Source: Planctomycetota bacterium (GTDB lineage: Bacteria; Planctomycetota; UBA8108; UBA1146). From it: a DNA stretch of 39,298 bases. The notes below the pieces were generated by a model. That model searched no databases, was not told the origin of the DNA, and worked only from the letters and a program-made list of their open reading frames with translations. The stretch covers positions 1-39,298 of the forward strand of contig DUAN01000051.1 in the NCBI GenBank assembly GCA_012960845.1, read 5' to 3'. The position numbers and the translations under genes are program-made. Positions 30,951 to 38,828 of this stretch are shown piece by piece (position 1 is the first letter of the stretch; every line of letters begins with the position of its first letter).

Positions 30951-32468
30951 ATGAGACTCAACACCGGCCTTTTCCAGCAACAAACCCAGAAACAGATCCT
31001 CTCTCCCCAGATGATCCAGTCGATGGAGATTCTGGTACTCAACCAGCAACAACTGGAAGAGCGCATCTCGGATGAATTGGAGGAGAATGTCACCCTCGAG
31101 CGGGAGGAATCGGCTGCCGAAGGTTCAGCCAGTGAGGCGATCGGCCTCGACCGGGAGAGTGAATTCACCGAGACATCCGCAGAAGATCTTGCGGGCCAGC
31201 AGGAGTTGACCGAGTTGACTGAGCGCTATGAGCAGTTGCGAGAGCTCCAGCAATCGGACTTCTGGTCCGAATCTTCTCCGATGCAGAAATCGTCGGGGGT
31301 CGATGACGAGGACTCCTTCGAACTGATCGAGAATACCGAAGGGCGACCACAGTCGCTTCCGCAGTTTCTGGTCGATCAATTGAGTCTGAAAAGTCGTATC
31401 GATCTGCGACAGAGGGGGCTCTGTGAGGAGATCATCTACAACCTCGATGATCGAGGCTGGTTGATCCATTCGATCGAAGAGATTCACAATGCATTGGTCT
31501 CTGGAATCGAACTGCCGGGAAGCGATCCGCGACTGGCGGGGAAATCCCCAGCCTTCGAGGAGGTCCTCGCTGCACTGGAGCAGGTGCAGCAACTCGATCC
31601 TGTCGGCGTTGGAGCGCGTGATCTGATCGATTGCCTCTGCCTCCAGTTACATCGTGATCCCGGTGAAAACCAGCTGGAAGAACAGATGGTGCGGCATCAT
31701 CTCGATGATCTGGCGCGCAATCGATTACCCCACATTGTACGGGCCACCGGGCATTCCCTCGAAGAGGTCAAGGTGGCAGTGGATGTGATTCGATCGCTGG
31801 AACCGATCCCGGGCAGGCACTTTCGCCAGGAGCCCAATGCACGAGTGGTCCCGGATGTGATCATCACCGAGGATGAAAAGGGCCAGTTCAAAGTTGAGGT
31901 CAATTCCTCTTCGGTTCCGCGTCTGAAGATTTCTCCACATTATCATGAGTTGCTGAAGTCCTCTCGCAAGGATCCGGAACTACGCAAGTACCTGAAGAAG
32001 CGGATCGAGAATGCCGAGTGGTTGATGGGAGCGGTGCAACAGCGCAGCTCGACTCTTCAGCGAGTTGCTGAAGAGGTGGTCCAGCGGCAAGAACAGTACT
32101 TCCGTGAAGGAGATCGGCACCTGAAACCGCTACGGATGCAGGATGTTGCGGACACCGTAGGGGTCAATGTTTCGACGGTGAGCCGGGCGATCTCGGGCAA
32201 GTGGTTCCAGGCTCCCGGGATGATTCGAGAACTGAGAAGCCTCTTCACCAGCGGCACGGTACGAGACGATGGTTCTCAGGAGTCTCGCGGTGGGGTGATC
32301 GCCCGCATCCAGGACATGGTCAAGGGTGAGGATTCTCGCAAACCACTCAGCGATGCCCAGATCGTCAAGGAACTCGCCGAGAAGGGGGTACGGATCTCTC
32401 GACGAACCGTCACCAAGTACCGTGAGGCGGAGGGGATCCCCTCGTCACGGGAGCGTCGGCAGTACTAG
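30951..32468 (+). CDS. rpoN: RNA polymerase sigma-54 factor
   Basis: The 505-aa product is sigma-54, which directs RNA polymerase to -24/-12 promoters activated by enhancer-binding ATPases. The glutamine-rich activator-interacting region is at the N-terminus (QQQTQKQILSPQMIQSMEIL), followed by an acidic stretch (~45-120), the core-binding domain (QLDPVGVGARDLIDCLCLQL), the helix-turn-helix (VGVNVSTVSRAISGKWFQ) and the RpoN box SRRTVTKYRE near the C-terminus (consensus ARRTVAKYRE). ATG 30951 is chosen since the conserved MRLNTGLFQQQ block starts there; GTG 30933 would add six residues. It stands alone before the ABC operon. No bEBP or hpf gene is adjacent. Confidence 0.96.
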   Translation: MRLNTGLFQQQTQKQILSPQMIQSMEILVLNQQQLEERISDELEENVTLEREESAAEGSASEAIGLDRESEFTETSAEDLAGQQELTELTERYEQLRELQQSDFWSESSPMQKSSGVDDEDSFELIENTEGRPQSLPQFLVDQLSLKSRIDLRQRGLCEEIIYNLDDRGWLIHSIEEIHNALVSGIELPGSDPRLAGKSPAFEEVLAALEQVQQLDPVGVGARDLIDCLCLQLHRDPGENQLEEQMVRHHLDDLARNRLPHIVRATGHSLEEVKVAVDVIRSLEPIPGRHFRQEPNARVVPDVIITEDEKGQFKVEVNSSSVPRLKISPHYHELLKSSRKDPELRKYLKKRIENAEWLMGAVQQRSSTLQRVAEEVVQRQEQYFREGDRHLKPLRMQDVADTVGVNVSTVSRAISGKWFQAPGMIRELRSLFTSGTVRDDGSQESRGGVIARIQDMVKGEDSRKPLSDAQIVKELAEKGVRISRRTVTKYREAEGIPSSRERRQY

Positions 32469-32512
32469 TTCCCTCGCGAATCCCACCCAAAAATCCCCCG
32501 GTTCTGCTCCAG

Positions 32513-32547
32513 GCAATCGATTGCTCGGGACGATTTCCTGTTATCCT
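32513..32547 (+). promoter_or_regulatory. 12-bp palindrome and possible extended -10 upstream of the ABC operon
   Basis: GCAATCGATTGC (32513-32524) is a perfect palindrome. TGTTATCCT (32539-32547) fits an extended -10 (TGn plus TATCCT), 52 bp before ATG 32600. The palindrome overlaps the -35 position and could be an operator. Confidence 0.3.
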
Positions 32548-32599
32548 GCCCACTTCCGACAATGTCACTAGTGGCCCCCGCAGGAGTTGATCAGCACCG

Positions 32600-33526
32600 A
32601 TGATCGAGGTTGAAAATCTCTCTAGAAGTTACGGTAGCCGCAAGGCCCTGGATTCCATCAGTTTCCAGGTCCCGTCCGGCTCGGTGACCGGTTTCCTGGG
32701 ACCCAATGGTGCGGGAAAAACCACCACCCTGCGGGTGCTGACCAGCTGGCTCTTGCCCGACCCGGGAACCGAGAAGGTGATGGTTTGCGGGGTCGATCTA
32801 CTGCGAGAACCACGACTCGCTTGCCGCAAGGTCGGGGCATTACTCGAGCAATTACCCTTGCCCGGTGAGTTGCGAGTTTGCGAGTTCCTCCACTCGAGAG
32901 CGCGCCTCAAGGGAATCTCCGGGTCGCAGATTTCAGCCGAGATCCAGCGAGTTCTGGAAGACGTCGATGCTGTGGATGCGAGTCGCCGCGGCATCGGAAC
33001 CCTGTCGCAGGGGTATCGTCAGCGGATCGGCCTGGCCGATGCACTGCTGGGAGATCCACCGGTGTTGCTGCTCGACGAGCCGACTCGTGGCCTCGATCCA
33101 AGGCAAGTAGCGCTGTTTCGAGAACTGGTCGATCGCCTTCGTCATCAGCACACCATCATCCTCTCCAGTCATGTGCTGGGGGAGGTGGAACAGATCTGTG
33201 ATCGAGTGTGCATGATTTCCGCGGGTAAGATCTGTCTCGATGAAGATCGAGCAGCGTGGACCCGGCGTCTGGAAATATCCGGTACCACCCGGGTCGAGGT
33301 GGTCGATGGATCCGACGACGTCGCTGTGGGACTCGCAACTCTCGCTGGCGTGAGCGAGGTCGTGACCGACGGGTCGGGGTGGATCCTTCAAGGGGATCGT
33401 GATCTGCGACGGTCGATTGGAGAACTGGCGCGCCAGAAAGAATGGGTTCTCTCCGAACTGAGTACCGATCCAGCCACTCTGGAATCACTATTCCTGCAAC
33501 TGACCCATCCGGGAGGGGAATCATGA
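32600..33526 (+). CDS. ABC transporter ATP-binding protein (GldA-like)
   Basis: A 308-aa ATPase with Walker A GPNGAGKTTTLRVL near residue 34, signature GTLSQGYRQRIGLADALL, Walker B VLLLDEPTRGLDP and the H-loop ILSSHVLGEVEQ. A C-terminal extension of ~90 residues follows the nucleotide-binding domain, as in ATPases of the ABC-2 (drug/polysaccharide export and GldA) type. The next gene is a six-helix ABC-2 permease and the third is a GldG-like protein, which is the gene order of GldA-GldF-GldG modules. The stop overlaps the permease start by 4 nt. In flavobacteria Gld proteins are needed for gliding; in other phyla the exported substrate is unknown. Confidence 0.9.
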   Translation: MIEVENLSRSYGSRKALDSISFQVPSGSVTGFLGPNGAGKTTTLRVLTSWLLPDPGTEKVMVCGVDLLREPRLACRKVGALLEQLPLPGELRVCEFLHSRARLKGISGSQISAEIQRVLEDVDAVDASRRGIGTLSQGYRQRIGLADALLGDPPVLLLDEPTRGLDPRQVALFRELVDRLRHQHTIILSSHVLGEVEQICDRVCMISAGKICLDEDRAAWTRRLEISGTTRVEVVDGSDDVAVGLATLAGVSEVVTDGSGWILQGDRDLRRSIGELARQKEWVLSELSTDPATLESLFLQLTHPGGES

Positions 33527-34254
33527 TGCGGGTGGCATCCCTCGCCAGGAGGGAACTACTGACCCTCTTCGTCTCGCCGGTGGCGTGGACCATCACCTTC
33601 GTGTTCCTGCTGGTGATGGGGATGACCTTTCACCTGTCGCTGTTGTCGGTCGGGGGAGATCTTCAGCAACTGGTCCCGGCGATCTACAGTGGCTATGTTT
33701 TCTGGTTCATGATGCTGATCTTCCCACCACTCATCTCGATGCGAACCCTGGCGGAAGAGCGCCGCACGGGTTCACTCGAGATGCTGGTGACTACCGGGAT
33801 CGCCGATGCCACGGTGATCACCGCCAAGTGGATCTCGACCTGGATCTTCTTCATGTTCCTGTGGCTTTGCATGCTGCCGATGTGGCTTCTGCTCGATGGT
33901 GTTGGGCAGGTCGACTTCGGCGTCTTGCTGTCAGCGCATCTTGGCATCGCCCTGGTCGGAGCTGGATTCTGTGCAGCGGGGATTCTCGCCTCCTGCTTGA
34001 CCTCTCACCCACTGGCCTCTGCGGGATTGGCCATGGCGATCAACCTGGTGCTGTTTCTGGTCGAGTGGCTTCGATTTCTCTACGAGCCGGGAGACTTGCA
34101 ACTTCGTTGGATCGAGCACTTCAGTGCTGTGCATCACATCGGTGCAGAGATGACTCGAGGAATCGTCGATCTGAGGGTGCCGATCTGGTGGGTTTCCTTC
34201 ACCATCCTGGTGCTTTTCATCGCCACCAAGGTGCTGGAGAGGAGGCGCTGGTGA
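33523..34254 (+). CDS. ABC-2 type permease (GldF-like)
   Basis: The 243-aa product is an integral membrane protein with about six helices: MRVASLARRELLTLFVSPVAW, TFVFLLVMGMTFHLSLL, MMLIFPPLISMRTLAEERRTGSLE, FFMFLWLCMLPMWLLL, LGIALVGAGFCAAGILASCL and FTILVLFIATKVLERRRW. The MRTLAEERRTGSLEMLVT stretch is the hallmark of GldF/NosY-type ABC-2 permeases. ATG 33523 overlaps the ATPase stop and follows GGGAGGGG. Its stop overlaps the GldG-like gene (GTGA). It should form the membrane channel driven by the upstream ATPase. Confidence 0.9.
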   Translation: MMRVASLARRELLTLFVSPVAWTITFVFLLVMGMTFHLSLLSVGGDLQQLVPAIYSGYVFWFMMLIFPPLISMRTLAEERRTGSLEMLVTTGIADATVITAKWISTWIFFMFLWLCMLPMWLLLDGVGQVDFGVLLSAHLGIALVGAGFCAAGILASCLTSHPLASAGLAMAINLVLFLVEWLRFLYEPGDLQLRWIEHFSAVHHIGAEMTRGIVDLRVPIWWVSFTILVLFIATKVLERRRW

Positions 34255-35708
34255 TCGACTTCATCCGAACACGTCGTTTCCGCACCAGGTTCCAGGTCCC
34301 GCTGCAGATCTTTCTGCTGATGTGGATCGTCTGGGCCATCAACCTCTGGTCTTTTCACGACTCCATCCGTAGCGACTGGAGCCATGAAGCTCAGATGTCG
34401 GTGACACCATCCGATCGGGCTCTGCTGGACGCTCTGCCTCGATCGGTCGATGTGGTGATTCCGGTCGATCTACCGCCCACCGCAGCGGGTCGAGTGAGAG
34501 CTCGGGTTCTGCTCCAGGCGCTACGCTGGATCGGTGAACTGAGTCGAACCGCTCCCGATGCCTTGTCGCCACCGATTCAGGTCGATGTGAATCGCCAGGC
34601 GGATCGCTGGGAGTTGCTGCGCAATGCCCGTGGCCTCGAGGCGGATGCGATCAACAAGATCCACTTCTTCTGTGGGGAGCGGCGACTGGCTCTCGATGTG
34701 GAGGAACTCGCCATCATCCGGGAGCCGACGCTGATGGAACCGGAGGCGGTGGCTCGCATCGTCGTCGATCGTGTTCGAGAAGCGGTCGAGGCGGCCTTGC
34801 GACAGGTCGCCACCGATCAGGCTACCGAGATACGCATCAGCCAGGGCAGTGGTGAACCGCCACTGAACTCCTCGCGGGGGCCGAGCCTGGTCGCGATGGT
34901 GAGGGATCTGCAACAGAGGGGGGCTCGAGTGGCGGGTCACTCCTTGGCCGTCATCGAGACCATCGATGAGGAAGCCGATCTGCTGGTGATCCTGGGTGGT
35001 GGAGTCCAGCGCTTCGATGCCTTGTCGGCTTCGGTTCGGAGAGAGGTCGAGAGATTCCTGGCGGATGGAGGCGGGGTGCTACTACTGCTTCCGGCCAGCG
35101 GAGAAACCGGTCTCGAGGAATTGATGGCTGACGTTGGAATCTCGGTGCTCCCTGGCCTCGCCGCGCAGGTCACGGCGGTGCCCAATCGAGCGGTCCAATC
35201 GTCATTTTCGGTGGTGGGAGAACGACTCGATCGGTTCCATCCGATCACGGCACCGATGATCGGTGAGAGGTTTGCCGCCCGCTGGACTCCGAGTCGCGTA
35301 CTCGAGGTGACCCAGCCTGCCACCGCCTTGCTCTCGACCGGTGCTTCCGCCTGGTTGGAGCGCGACCGGATCTCTGCTCGCAGAGATGTGGAGGAACTTC
35401 CCGGACCGCAGATTCTGGCAGCGGCGGCACCGGTGGGCGAGGGCCGACTGGTGGTGGTGGGGAACTGGAACACGACGCTGTCCAACCTGTGGACCGGAGA
35501 CGCGAGAAGGTTTCTGCTGGCCTGCTGCGACTGGGCTGCCGGACGCGATCTGTTGCCGGCGGGAGCGGGGAGGGAACCACTCTCTTTTCGCATCGAACTC
35601 GATGAGAGACTGCGCCGGTCCTTCTTCTGGACCTCCTTTGCGGTGTTGCCTGGCTGCGCCTTGATCGGCGGTTTGTTGGTGGCCTGGGCCCGAAGGAGGG
35701 ACCGATGA
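34251..35708 (+). CDS. GldG-like ABC-associated protein with periplasmic domain
   Basis: The real gene starts at GTG 34251, overlapping the permease stop and preceded by GAGAGGAGGCG; the frame is open a further 222 codons upstream, but that part is a shadow of the permease. The 485-aa product has an N-terminal membrane helix (QIFLLMWIVWAINLWSF), a large extracytoplasmic part with a GATase-like Rossmann core (ADLLVILGGGVQRFDALSA, FLADGGGVLLLLPASGE), and a C-terminal helix (FAVLPGCALIGGLLVAWARR). This matches the GldG/ABC-type uncharacterised transport family, in which the domain lies outside the cytoplasmic membrane. It overlaps the DUF4340 gene by 4 nt. Confidence 0.82.
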   Translation: MIDFIRTRRFRTRFQVPLQIFLLMWIVWAINLWSFHDSIRSDWSHEAQMSVTPSDRALLDALPRSVDVVIPVDLPPTAAGRVRARVLLQALRWIGELSRTAPDALSPPIQVDVNRQADRWELLRNARGLEADAINKIHFFCGERRLALDVEELAIIREPTLMEPEAVARIVVDRVREAVEAALRQVATDQATEIRISQGSGEPPLNSSRGPSLVAMVRDLQQRGARVAGHSLAVIETIDEEADLLVILGGGVQRFDALSASVRREVERFLADGGGVLLLLPASGETGLEELMADVGISVLPGLAAQVTAVPNRAVQSSFSVVGERLDRFHPITAPMIGERFAARWTPSRVLEVTQPATALLSTGASAWLERDRISARRDVEELPGPQILAAAAPVGEGRLVVVGNWNTTLSNLWTGDARRFLLACCDWAAGRDLLPAGAGREPLSFRIELDERLRRSFFWTSFAVLPGCALIGGLLVAWARRRDR

Positions 35709-37456
35709 ACTGGCGGACCACGCTGTTACTGGCACTGATCGCCGTGGTGATCACTCCGCTGTCGTATCGAGCGGTGCGCGATGCCCGCCCCAGTTACGTG
35801 GTCGGGGATGCTCGCCCCTTCTCCTTTGCCATTCCTGCGGTGGTCTCGCTCGAGATCGCTCGAGGAGAGCAGACGATCCGCATCGAGAAGTCTGCCGTGG
35901 GCTGGGACATCACGGCTCCGGTGAGGGATCGCGGACGCTACGCTTCCATCGAGGATTTGCTCCTTCTGCTCCGCGATCTGGAGATACGCGGAGAAGGGCC
36001 GGACGATCTGAAAGAGTCGGGGCTCGAAACTCCCCACATCGTCGTCACGGTGGAGAGTCCTTCTCGTGAGTATCGCCTCGAACTGGGTTCGGATCATCCC
36101 TCGTTACCGCGAGTCCATGCTCGAGTCGGCGACCGCCCGGTGCTGATTGCAGCAGAGATCCGCGATGCTCTGCGAGATTTTGATCTCGATGAATTGAGAG
36201 ACGATGCGGTCTGCGGGGCTTCGCCCGGCAGAGTCGAGCGTGTCTTGCTGGAACGTCCCGGTCAGCCATCGCTCGAACTGGTACGAGCAGGGGTGCACTG
36301 GCAACTGGTGGCTCCCTTCACCGCCGATGCGAATCCGGATGGAGTGGAGCAATGGCTCACTCGTATCGCTCAGTGGGCAGCCGTGGATTACATCGATCCC
36401 CCTTTTGAGAAACCGCTCGGGCTCGAGGCACCGAGAGCGAAACTGACGGTTCAACTGAAAGATGGCTCGGTCAAGACGGTCGAGGTCGGGGCACGGTATA
36501 CCTCGAAGATCTCGCAAACCGTTGCGGTTCGCTGCTCCGGTCGTGACTCTCCGCTGGTCGCTGCGGGAGTGATGGCGCAGGAACTGATCGAGTTCGACGA
36601 GTCGCTGCTGGTCAGCCCCTACCTGGTTCGCATCGATCAACCTAGGATTCGCGCCCTGTCGCTGACGGACGGCGCTCATGGCAAGGTCGATCTCGAGGTC
36701 GATTCTGCCGGTGGGTGGAGAATGCGCTGGGGCGGGGATCGCACTGCAGTGCCAGCAGATGCGGCACTTGTGGAACGATGGAGCGAGCGGCTGCGTCAAT
36801 TGAGGGTCACCGACCGCCAGCCGATCGATCGGTCCTCGCTGCAGTTGTGGGGATTCGATCGTCCACTGTTGCGAGTGGTGCTGGTGACCGAAGATGGGGA
36901 TCCGGAGGAGATGATGTTTGGCGCCGAGGTGCCAGAGGGATCGGGAGTTCGCTATGCCTGGAATCTACGCCAGGAATCGGTGGCCCAGGTGAGAGTCGAT
37001 GACATCGATCAACTGGTCAACGCTCCCTTCTCGTTGAGGGATCCTCGGGTCACCTCGATGCCAGTTGGAGAGTTACTGCGCTTTCGCATCACCACCGCTG
37101 CCGGGGAAGCTCTGCTGGCTCAGCCCAACCAGACGTGGCGCTGTCAGGGGAAGGAACAGGTCGATCTGCCGCAGCCGGATGTGCGCTGGATCGCCCGCAC
37201 TCTCTCCCAGCTGGTCGCAACAAGCTGGGCTCCAGAGGATCCGACCGCACCGGGCCCACAGCAGTATCTGTTGAAGGCGGAGTTGTTCGGATTGACCGGG
37301 GCTGAGCCACAGGTCACCATCTACCTCGGCGAGAAAGAAGTGGACGGGGATCGGCGAGCACGGATCGATGACTGGGTATTCTCGCTGGCTTCCTCCGATG
37401 GACCCGATCTGGTGAACTTTTGCGATCAGTTCCTCCAACAACTGCAGCAGCAGTAG
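35705..37456 (+). CDS. DUF4340-domain protein
   Basis: The 583-aa product has one N-terminal helix (TTLLLALIAVVITPLSYRA) and a long periplasmic part made of DUF4340-like beta repeats: VVSLEIARGEQTIRIEKSAVGWDIT with DLKESGLETPHIVVTV, and a second set around WGFDRPLLRVVLVTEDG. The recurring pattern (W-x-I/L-x-x-P, then yGL..P...v.v) is the DUF4340 signature. Genes of this family regularly follow GldF/GldG-type permeases, as here. The protein probably sits next to the GldG-like partner at the outer face of the inner membrane. Its function is unknown. It overlaps the GldG-like gene by 4 nt and is followed 15 bp later by an unrecognised gene. Confidence 0.82.
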   Translation: MNWRTTLLLALIAVVITPLSYRAVRDARPSYVVGDARPFSFAIPAVVSLEIARGEQTIRIEKSAVGWDITAPVRDRGRYASIEDLLLLLRDLEIRGEGPDDLKESGLETPHIVVTVESPSREYRLELGSDHPSLPRVHARVGDRPVLIAAEIRDALRDFDLDELRDDAVCGASPGRVERVLLERPGQPSLELVRAGVHWQLVAPFTADANPDGVEQWLTRIAQWAAVDYIDPPFEKPLGLEAPRAKLTVQLKDGSVKTVEVGARYTSKISQTVAVRCSGRDSPLVAAGVMAQELIEFDESLLVSPYLVRIDQPRIRALSLTDGAHGKVDLEVDSAGGWRMRWGGDRTAVPADAALVERWSERLRQLRVTDRQPIDRSSLQLWGFDRPLLRVVLVTEDGDPEEMMFGAEVPEGSGVRYAWNLRQESVAQVRVDDIDQLVNAPFSLRDPRVTSMPVGELLRFRITTAAGEALLAQPNQTWRCQGKEQVDLPQPDVRWIARTLSQLVATSWAPEDPTAPGPQQYLLKAELFGLTGAEPQVTIYLGEKEVDGDRRARIDDWVFSLASSDGPDLVNFCDQFLQQLQQQ

Positions 37457-37471
37457 GGAAGGTGGCCACCG

Positions 37472-38803
37472 TTGTTGGATCCCAGCGATCGTAAGTTGTG
37501 GCTACTGGTACTGGCGATCCCCTTCGTCGCCTGGCTGCTCATCGATCCCCGACCTGCGCCCACCGTGATCCCATCACCGGATCGAGTCGACCCTCCACCT
37601 GTCACCGGGTCGGAAGTGGATTCACACCCCATCCTTCCACCACCGGTTCACATCGACCCACCGGTCGATCCACCGATCGACCCTGAGCCGATGGTGCTCC
37701 CTTTCCAGTGCTGGGTCCGTGGACTGTCTGCCGCCGGAGAACTGTTGCCAGAGGGCACCGAGTTGCCGCTGGTAACCGACGCAGGGACAGTGGTGACCGG
37801 GGCTGACGGCGGGCTCGAGGTGGCTGGAGAGGGGTTGCGGTGGATCTCGTCGAATGGCAGCCAGATCCCGGTCGAACTCCCCCCTGGTCAGTGGATTCTC
37901 GACTGTACCGCTCAAATTCCGCTCGCCGATGCACCGGTTCAACTGGATTGGGTGATCCTGGTGCGAGAGGAGCGGGGGCAATTTCCGGCCCGACTGGTGA
38001 TCTCGGGAACCACTCCACTGCCGGTCGGCATGCGCCTGCTGGTCAAGTTGTCTCATCAGGACCGGACCCTCGATGGTGGATATGAGATCACCGAGGGCGA
38101 ATCGGTGTGGTGGAACCGGGCGCTGGTCTCCGACTCGTGGTTTGCCGGCTGTCTGGCGATGAGTATCGAGTGGGATCCGAATTTGTTACGAGAATCTCAG
38201 CGCTCTCCTCTGGAATCGCTGTGGCCAGGAATTGCTCGAGGAGAGATCTGGTCCTGGCAAGGATTTCTCTGCATCGATGACCCGCAGGAGGCGAGGCGAC
38301 AGCAACTGGAAATCTCCCGCTGGTATGCCGAGGTGCTCGAGGAGGTGCAGGCTTGCCGTGATCTGTTACTGGTGGCCAGTGCCAAGGCGCGTGGAAAGAA
38401 ATCGGGCCTGTTGCGCGATCCGGAACGTGCCGATCGGGTGTTCGAGCATCCCCTGGCAGCTACCTTCGAACTTCTCGGTCGCGGCAAGAATTTTGATTAC
38501 AAGCGCTGGCGTCGTCTCATCGACGAGGTCCTTCCGCAGCGGTGGAGCCAGTGGAGCGCCGTCGGAAAAGTGCCGTATCCCCATCGACAGCCTGCCGCTG
38601 CCAAGAATGTGGCTCTGCTCTTCAATGTGTTGGTAAAATACAGCCGCCTCGAGAGCACGGTGCTCTATGAGGCTCTCGGAAAGCCGCGACACATCCACGA
38701 TTTCGTGGCGAATTTCGACTGGGAGCCGACGACCGAGCGGAAACAGACGCTGTCGAGATTGAGGAACTTCATCGAGGCGATCCGGCAATCGATCTGGAAG
38801 TGA
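37472..38803 (+). CDS. Membrane-anchored proline-rich hypothetical protein, fifth gene of the Gld-like operon
   Basis: The 443-aa product has one N-terminal helix (KLWLLVLAIPFVAWLLI), a proline-rich spacer of ~50 residues with repeated VDPP/IDPP motifs that could span the peptidoglycan, a beta-rich region (~75-190) and a helical C-terminal region (~260-443, for example YAEVLEEVQACRDLLLVASAKARG). I do not recognise a family. It begins at tandem TTG codons (37472, 37475) after GGAAGGTGG, 15 bp downstream of the DUF4340 gene, so it is probably in the same transcript. This gene seems additional to the common four-gene GldA-F-G-DUF4340 set. Confidence 0.72.
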   Translation: MLDPSDRKLWLLVLAIPFVAWLLIDPRPAPTVIPSPDRVDPPPVTGSEVDSHPILPPPVHIDPPVDPPIDPEPMVLPFQCWVRGLSAAGELLPEGTELPLVTDAGTVVTGADGGLEVAGEGLRWISSNGSQIPVELPPGQWILDCTAQIPLADAPVQLDWVILVREERGQFPARLVISGTTPLPVGMRLLVKLSHQDRTLDGGYEITEGESVWWNRALVSDSWFAGCLAMSIEWDPNLLRESQRSPLESLWPGIARGEIWSWQGFLCIDDPQEARRQQLEISRWYAEVLEEVQACRDLLLVASAKARGKKSGLLRDPERADRVFEHPLAATFELLGRGKNFDYKRWRRLIDEVLPQRWSQWSAVGKVPYPHRQPAAAKNVALLFNVLVKYSRLESTVLYEALGKPRHIHDFVANFDWEPTTERKQTLSRLRNFIEAIRQSIWK

Positions 38804-38828
38804 GCCCCGCCGCCAGGATCTCGGATGG

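Noticed and set aside
33585-34250. Upstream 222 codons of the 707-aa frame ending at 35708
   Set aside because: They are an out-of-frame shadow of the ABC permease; the genuine start is GTG 34251 with a strong ribosome-binding site and a 4-nt overlap.
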